Positions 59,793-64,000 of a DNA stretch of 64,000 nucleotides are shown one piece after another (positions within the stretch are counted from its first letter, which is position 1; the number at the start of each line of letters is the position of its first letter). The translations under genes were made by a program, and so were the position numbers. The notes under the pieces were generated by a model, which was not told the origin of the DNA, did no database searches, and was given only the letters and a program-made list of their open reading frames with translations. The stretch covers positions 1 to 64,000 of the forward strand of contig JARYMM010000003.1 in assembly GCA_029907105.1 (NCBI GenBank). Reading direction: 5' to 3'. The DNA comes from Anaerolineae bacterium (GTDB lineage: Bacteria; Chloroflexota; Anaerolineae; UBA3071).

Positions 59793-59875
59793 GGGGCAAG
59801 AGGCAAGAAGCAAGAGGCAAGAAGCAATTTGCATCTTGCATCCTGCATCCTGCATCTTGCATCTTGCATCGCGAG
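59793..59875. repeat. Two joined heptanucleotide arrays (GCAAGAG and GCATCTT)
   Basis: About five units of GCAAGAG/GCAAGAA pass without break in phase into GCAATTT and six units of GCATCTT/GCATCCT. It ends 10 bp before the next start codon. Confidence 0.88.
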
Positions 59876-59884
59876 GCGAAAAGC

Positions 59885-61075
59885 ATGGCCAGGATATTTC
59901 TGAGAGCCGGCAAAGAGAAACCCGTCCGCTTGCGGCATCCCTGGCTGTTCTCCGGCGCCATCGCCCGCATCGAGGGCGAAGCGACCGATGGCGACGTGGT
60001 GGATGTGCTCAGCGCTGGCGGCGAATGGCTGGCCCGCGGCTACCTCAACCGCAGCTCGCAGATCGCCGTGCGGTTGCTCACCTGGGAGGCCGGCGAGCAG
60101 ATTGACCGCCATTTCTGGCGACGGCGGCTCGAACGGGCTCTCGCCGGCCGCGCTGCCCTGTCCGCCGACCCGGCCACCACCGCCTATCGGCTGGTGCACG
60201 CCGAAAGCGACGGGCTGCCCGGCCTGGTAGTGGACCGTTACGGCGACTGGCTGGCGGCGCAGTTCCTGACCCTGGGCATCGAACGCCAAAAGGAGACGCT
60301 CGTCGAGTTGCTGATGGAGTTGGCCGAGCCGCGGGGCATCGTTGAGCGCAGCGACGTGGCCGTGCGGCGCAAGGAAGGGTTGGAGCCGCATTGCGGCCTG
60401 TTGGCCGGCGAGGCGCTGCCGCCCCTGGTGGAGGTGCAAGAGCATGGCCATCGCTTCGTCGTGGACATCGCCGCCGGGCAAAAGACCGGCTTCTATCTGG
60501 ACCAGCGGGAAAACCGGCGGCGGGTGGCCGCTTACGCCGCGGGACGGGAAGTGCTCAACGCTTTCGCCTATACGGGGGCTTTCGCCGTGTATGCCCTGGC
60601 CGCGGGCGCCAGACAGGTGACCAACGTGGAGAGTTCCACCGAGGCGCTGGAACTGGCCGAGCGCAACCTGGCCCTCAACGGCTTCGATCCTGATCGGCAG
60701 GCGGAGCAGATTGCCGGCAATGTCTTCGAGGTGCTGCGAGGCTTCCGCCAGGCCGGGCGGCGGTTCGATCTGGTCATCCTCGACCCGCCCAAATTCGCCG
60801 AGACAAAGGGACAGGTGGAGGCGGCCACGCGCGGCTACAAGGACATCAACCTGCTGGCCTTGCAGCTTTTGCCCCCGGGCGGCGTGCTGGCCACCTTCTC
60901 CTGCTCCGGCCTGGTGTCAGAAGACCTGTTCCAGAAGGTCATCTTCGGGGCCAGCGTGGATGCGGGACGGGATGTGCAGGTGCTGGAGCGGCTGGGCCAG
61001 CCGCCAGATCACCCCGTCTTGCTCGCCTTCCCCGAAGGGGCATACCTCAAGGGCTTCATCTGCCGTGTCTGGTGA
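59885..61075 (+). CDS. rlmI: Class I rRNA methyltransferase (RlmI-like)
   Basis: 396 residues. N-terminal PUA domain (about 1-75; KPVRLRHPWLFSGAIARIEG), EEHB-like middle, SAM-binding core with LNAFAYTGAFAVYALAAGAR and the catalytic region FDLVILDPPKFAETK, then FSCSGLVSEDLF. RlmI makes m5C in 23S rRNA; the family is clear, the exact target is assigned by homology only. ATG at 59885 has GAGG 8 nt upstream. Confidence 0.9.
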   Translation: MARIFLRAGKEKPVRLRHPWLFSGAIARIEGEATDGDVVDVLSAGGEWLARGYLNRSSQIAVRLLTWEAGEQIDRHFWRRRLERALAGRAALSADPATTAYRLVHAESDGLPGLVVDRYGDWLAAQFLTLGIERQKETLVELLMELAEPRGIVERSDVAVRRKEGLEPHCGLLAGEALPPLVEVQEHGHRFVVDIAAGQKTGFYLDQRENRRRVAAYAAGREVLNAFAYTGAFAVYALAAGARQVTNVESSTEALELAERNLALNGFDPDRQAEQIAGNVFEVLRGFRQAGRRFDLVILDPPKFAETKGQVEAATRGYKDINLLALQLLPPGGVLATFSCSGLVSEDLFQKVIFGASVDAGRDVQVLERLGQPPDHPVLLAFPEGAYLKGFICRVW

Positions 61076-61096
61076 GACAGGGTCCTGTCAAATCGT

Positions 61097-61170
61097 TGGA
61101 CCACAATTGGCTCCTGCTGGATCTGACGAGCCAGCGGGAGCGCAGCGGATCTGGCGATCCGCTGGGAGCT
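61097..61170. repeat. Two adjacent REP-like palindromes
   Basis: GCTGGATCTGACGAGCCAGC followed by GGGAGC, then CAGCGGATCTGGCGATCCGC followed by TGGGAGC. Both fit the pattern palindrome plus GGAGC seen at 2143-2170, 4930-4952, 19607-19630 and 62446-62468. Confidence 0.8.
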
Positions 61171-61187
61171 GTTGTGAGTTACTGAAA

Positions 61188-61216
61188 TTGCCACAAGCGG
61201 CCGAGTGAAGTAGAAT
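61188..61216 (+). promoter_or_regulatory. Promoter for a leaderless transcript
   Basis: TTGCCA (61188-61193), 17-bp spacer, TAGAAT (61211-61216). Only 8 bp separate the -10 from the ATG at 61225, so transcription should start at or next to the start codon. Confidence 0.75.
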
Positions 61217-61224
61217 ATCCAAAC

Positions 61225-61842
61225 ATGAACGAACCGCAGGGAAGCCGCAGCCTGTACGAGCGCCGCCCGCAGTACTGGACGCAAGACCTGGGCGACCGTG
61301 CCTTCGAACAGCAGGTACGGGAGCAACTGGACACCCTGCACTGGGAATACGGCGACCAGACCGGCGCTCTGCACCGCCCGGATTTCGTCATCACCCTGCC
61401 CGTGCGCGGCAAGCGGCTGCGCGTGGCTCTGGAGGTAAAGGAGAAGCGGCAGCACTACCGTGGCCGCTGGGCAGAGCTGGCCGGCACTCCCGAAACGGAG
61501 CTTCTGGTGCTGGACGAGCTTGCGGCACGCACGCTGCTGCGTCACGCTCCCCGTGCCTTCCTGCTCTTCTGGGACCAGACGCACGAGGAGCAGCCCTACG
61601 TCCTCTTCTCCGTGCTCGATCTCTATTGCGCGCCCAGACGCCGTGTGCTGCGGCCCATCCACCGCAACTCCCCACGCTTCAAGGCCAAGTGGCTGTTAGA
61701 CCGTCGCCATGGCCATGCCTTCCACCGCCTGCGCGATGTCTTCGCCTACATCGCCACCTATCTGGTCCGCGATCTGGACAAGGACCTGCAGCGGCTGGAA
61801 GCATATGGCGACTTCGAAGGCGAGGAGGTGGCCGAGGTATGA
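61225..61842 (+). CDS. Predicted PD-(D/E)XK nuclease-like protein, leaderless
   Basis: 205 residues, no signal. DFAFEQ-like helix (GDRAFEQQVREQLDTLHWEY), then RPDFVITLPVRG and LRVALEVKEKRQHYRGRW: Asp, then 14-16 residues on, ExK in a beta-strand, the core of PD-(D/E)XK nucleases. ELLVLDELAARTLLRHAPRA and a basic C-terminal helix (RRHGHAFHRLRDVF) follow. No restriction system is near; the gene overlaps a small membrane-protein gene (ATGA). I do not recognise the family. Confidence 0.65.
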   Translation: MNEPQGSRSLYERRPQYWTQDLGDRAFEQQVREQLDTLHWEYGDQTGALHRPDFVITLPVRGKRLRVALEVKEKRQHYRGRWAELAGTPETELLVLDELAARTLLRHAPRAFLLFWDQTHEEQPYVLFSVLDLYCAPRRRVLRPIHRNSPRFKAKWLLDRRHGHAFHRLRDVFAYIATYLVRDLDKDLQRLEAYGDFEGEEVAEV

Positions 61843-62363
61843 GGTGGTGGAAACGGACACTGAGCTGGGTGCTGGCTCCGGCAGCCCTGCTGGTGGTCAT
61901 CATCCTGGCCGTGCATTTCTGGCCGGCGGCAACGCCGCCTGATGCGGTGGTCGCTGCCTGCCTGCAAGCCTTGCAGAGCGGCGATATGGCGGCGGCGCAG
62001 CGCTGGTGGGCCGCCCGGCTGCCAGGAGGCGATGAGACGCTGGCAGCCCTGCGCCAGGCCGAACAACGGACGAGGATTGAGGAACTGGCCACACTGGCCC
62101 GGGGAGCCGTGACGCAGGTGGGCCCCGCCACCTACTGGTCGCACTGCTGCGAACCGGTGCAGCTCGCCAATGGCCATGATGCCTTCGCTGCCCGTGTGGA
62201 GGTGAGACTGGAGCGAGGCGATAACGTCTACCAGATGACCTTCTACCTGGGCGACGCGGCACATGATGGCCAGGCCTGGGCCTGGGGCATGCCCTGGACC
62301 CGCTGGTGGCAGCGGCCGCGAGGCCGCCAACAGTGGCGCGTCACCTCGGTCCTCGGCCTTTAG
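61839..62363 (+). CDS. Single-span membrane protein of unknown function
   Basis: 174 residues. A basic N-terminus and one helix (about 8-28) anchor an exported domain of about 145 residues: helical LQALQSGDMAAAQRWWAARL, then strands with ANGHDAFAARVEVRLERGD and Trp-rich WAWGMPWTRWWQR. The size and helix-plus-sheet layout recall NTF2-like/DUF4878 folds, but that is a guess. ATG overlaps the upstream stop. Confidence 0.65.
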   Translation: MRWWKRTLSWVLAPAALLVVIILAVHFWPAATPPDAVVAACLQALQSGDMAAAQRWWAARLPGGDETLAALRQAEQRTRIEELATLARGAVTQVGPATYWSHCCEPVQLANGHDAFAARVEVRLERGDNVYQMTFYLGDAAHDGQAWAWGMPWTRWWQRPRGRQQWRVTSVLGL

Positions 62364-62387
62364 CCTGTTTTCTGCATCGCTCGGCGT

Positions 62388-62470
62388 GGACTGCCAGGTC
62401 CACGTCCTGGCCGCCGGAGAAGTGAAGGATCCTCCACCTGGCTGTTGGACATGGCCGTCCAGCAGGAGCA
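62388..62470. repeat. REP-like palindromes between the membrane gene and hpt
   Basis: TGGACTGCCAGGTCCA, CCGCCGGAGAAGTGAAGGAT and GTTGGACATGGCCGTCCAGC followed by AGGAGC. The middle part matches TCCTGGACGAAGTGAAGGGC at 4894-4913. Confidence 0.75.
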
Positions 62471-62491
62471 CATAATACGAGGAGATCATCT

Positions 62492-63064
62492 ATGCTCATT
62501 GATGACATTGCCGAGGTCCTCATCACCGCCGAAGAGATCCAGAAGCGCGTGGCTGAACTGGGACGGCAGATCAGCGCCGATTACGAGGGCCGAGACCTGC
62601 TGCTCATCGCCGTGCTTAAGGGCGGCGTGCTTTTCCTGAGCGACCTGATGCGCCACATCACCGTGCCCCATGCCATTGACTTCATGGCCATCTCCTCCTA
62701 CGGCCTCAGCACGGAGACCACCGGCGTGGTGCGCATCCTCAAAGACCTGGATGAGCCGATTGACGGCCGCCACGTGCTCATCGTCGAGGACATTGTGGAC
62801 ACCGGCCGCACCATGGATTACCTGCTGCGCATCTTGCAGGCCCGCCACCCGGCGAGCCTGCGCGTGTGCACCCTGCTCAACAAGCCCGGCCGCCGGGAGA
62901 TCGAAGTTCCCCTGGATTACGTCGGCTTCGACATCCCCAACCGCTTCGTCTTCGGCTACGGCCTTGACCTGCGCGAGATCTTCCGCAACCAGACCTTCAT
63001 TGCCGCGCTGAAGCCGGAAGCCCAGCACGCGCTGTCCGAAACGGCTCAGGAGGTCAGTGAATGA
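62492..63064 (+). CDS. hpt: Hypoxanthine phosphoribosyltransferase
   Basis: 190 residues. PRPP loop VLIVEDIVDTGRTMDYLL (acidic pair ED and TG), LLIAVLKGGVLFLSDLMR and the C-terminal GFDIPNRFVFGYGLDLREIFRN region match bacterial HPRTs, which salvage hypoxanthine and guanine to IMP and GMP. GAGGAG is 8 nt before the ATG. Four bases overlap the peptidase gene. Confidence 0.95.
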   Translation: MLIDDIAEVLITAEEIQKRVAELGRQISADYEGRDLLLIAVLKGGVLFLSDLMRHITVPHAIDFMAISSYGLSTETTGVVRILKDLDEPIDGRHVLIVEDIVDTGRTMDYLLRILQARHPASLRVCTLLNKPGRREIEVPLDYVGFDIPNRFVFGYGLDLREIFRNQTFIAALKPEAQHALSETAQEVSE

Positions 63065-64000
63065 GACGATGGCTGCGCTACGGCGCGGCGCTGTGGCTGC
63101 TCCTGAGCCTGCTTCTATGCTTGCCCGCGCTGGCCGCGTCACGGCAACCCGATGTCCCTATCGTCCACATCGTCCGGCCTGGCGATACGCTGGGCGAGCT
63201 GGCCCGGCGCTACGCCACCTCTGTGGAAGCCATCGCCGCCGCCAACGACATCGCCAACCCTGACCTCATCCGCGTCGGCGAGCGGCTGCTGATCCCGACA
63301 TCGGTCAGCGCACTCCCGACAACGCTGCCCGGCCCGCTCACCGCGCTGCGCGTATCGCCGCAGTTGCCGGTGCAGGGAGAGACGGTGACGGTTATCGTGG
63401 AGGCCAGCGAGCCGGTGAGCCTGACGGGGAGCTTCGACGGTCGCCCGCTGCGATGGGTGGCCGAGGAGCCAGACGCAAAGGACGCCTGCCGCTTCTGGGC
63501 CCTGGCCGGAGTACACGCCCTGGCCGAGCCGGGGCTGCATCCCCTGCTCGTGGAAGCAACGGATGGTGAAGGCCAACGCTGGGCGGTCAACGTCGAGGTC
63601 TTCGTACAGGGTGGGGATTTCGAGACCGCCCGCATCGTGCTGCCGCCGGCGGCGAGCAGGCTGCTGGAGCCGGAGTTGCTGCGCGGCGAGCAGGAGCGGC
63701 TGGCGGCGGTGTGGGGGCAGAGCTCAGCGCAGCCCCTGTGGCAGGGGACATTCGTGGCGCCCGTGCGCCCGTTCTGGCCCATCACCTCTGCCTTCGGGCA
63801 GCGGCGGGCCTACAACAGCGGCCCGGCCAGCAGCTACCACGAGGGTGTGGACTACGGGGCGAAACAGGGAGCCCTGGTGCTGGCGCCGGCTGCCGGCCGC
63901 GTTGTCCTGGCCGAAGCGCTCACCGTGCGCGGCAATGCCGTCATCCTCGATCACGGTGCAGGTGTGCACACCGGCTACTGGCACCTGTGGCAGATCTTCG
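63061..64000 (+). CDS. LysM-M23 peptidase, cut by the window end
   Basis: 313 codons are visible. Signal peptide (1-26), one LysM (HIVRPGDTLGELARRYATS, 37-80), a beta domain (about 95-185), then the M23 domain: PITSAFGQRRAYN, HEGVDYGAKQG with the HxxxD zinc ligands, GRVVLAEALTVRGNAVILDHG and YWHLWQ, where the final HxH would follow. It should cleave peptidoglycan cross-bridges outside the membrane. ATG overlaps the hpt stop. The C-terminus is outside the window. Confidence 0.92.
   Translation, partial: MRRWLRYGAALWLLLSLLLCLPALAASRQPDVPIVHIVRPGDTLGELARRYATSVEAIAAANDIANPDLIRVGERLLIPTSVSALPTTLPGPLTALRVSPQLPVQGETVTVIVEASEPVSLTGSFDGRPLRWVAEEPDAKDACRFWALAGVHALAEPGLHPLLVEATDGEGQRWAVNVEVFVQGGDFETARIVLPPAASRLLEPELLRGEQERLAAVWGQSSAQPLWQGTFVAPVRPFWPITSAFGQRRAYNSGPASSYHEGVDYGAKQGALVLAPAAGRVVLAEALTVRGNAVILDHGAGVHTGYWHLWQIF

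Overview
The window is GC-rich (roughly 60-65%) bacterial chromosome with short gaps, many four-base ATGA overlaps between cistrons and consensus sigma-70 type promoters. The gene set suggests a member of the Chloroflexota, Anaerolineae-like: a DHH-CBS-poly(A) polymerase fusion, lipoproteins with Thr-Pro spacers, a secreted protein ending in FLPLVLRQ, a T-box on pheS, and many toxin-antitoxin (TA) modules. The lineage is inference; no rRNA is present to confirm it.

Layout. 1-5 kb (minus strand): a consensus promoter, a Phe T-box leader, a TA pair inserted in the opposite direction, then pheS; upstream lie radA and a lipoprotein gene. 5-13.5 kb (minus): clpC, rpsA, ridA, an MFS transporter and a large secreted protein. 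13.5-16.3 kb: a TA graveyard with one intact UPF0175-PIN pair among decayed modules and a duplicated 115-bp segment. 16.4-26.7 kb (mostly plus): DHH-CBS-PAP nucleotidyltransferase, MTAN-like nucleosidase, two Yip1-like membrane proteins, patatin, membrane-anchored Mrr-like nuclease, tRNA-Lys, a PLP sulfur-amino-acid enzyme, half-size ChrA and a small metallopeptidase. 26.7-34 kb: SH3 lipoprotein, a gutted mazF, DUF72, truncated DinB, nfo, methyltransferase, TPR protein, MEMO, GT2 and a PIN TA pair. 34-45.6 kb (minus): an envelope-sugar locus (DegT aminotransferase, hexapeptide acyltransferase, Gfo/Idh dehydrogenase, GT-C-like membrane protein) that encloses two P-loop ATPase genes, one fused to 14 extracellular propeller repeats. 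45.8-51.9 kb: folC, lon, an anchored EF-hand-like protein and an M50 protease. 51.9-58 kb (minus): mreB-mreC-mreD-mrdA-rodA. 58-64 kb (plus): tilS, rlmI-like methylase, a predicted PD-(D/E)XK protein, a membrane protein, hpt and a LysM-M23 peptidase that runs off the end.

The most unusual signals are: (1) a 1062-residue protein joining a predicted extracellular double propeller, a Y_Y_Y domain and one membrane helix to a cytoplasmic AAA/STAND-like ATPase, followed 6 bp later by a second ATPase of similar N-terminal design; (2) a class of 7- to 9-nt tandem arrays at gene borders, each with a different word, several of them in frame inside conserved genes, where the 7-nt unit yields a 7-residue protein period; (3) a pheS T-box whose linker holds three 104-bp foldback repeats and whose terminator is separated from pheS by an opposing TA module; (4) several families of dispersed foldback elements, some of which have entered coding sequence (MTAN-like gene, mreD 5' end, GT-C gene, methyltransferase 3' end).
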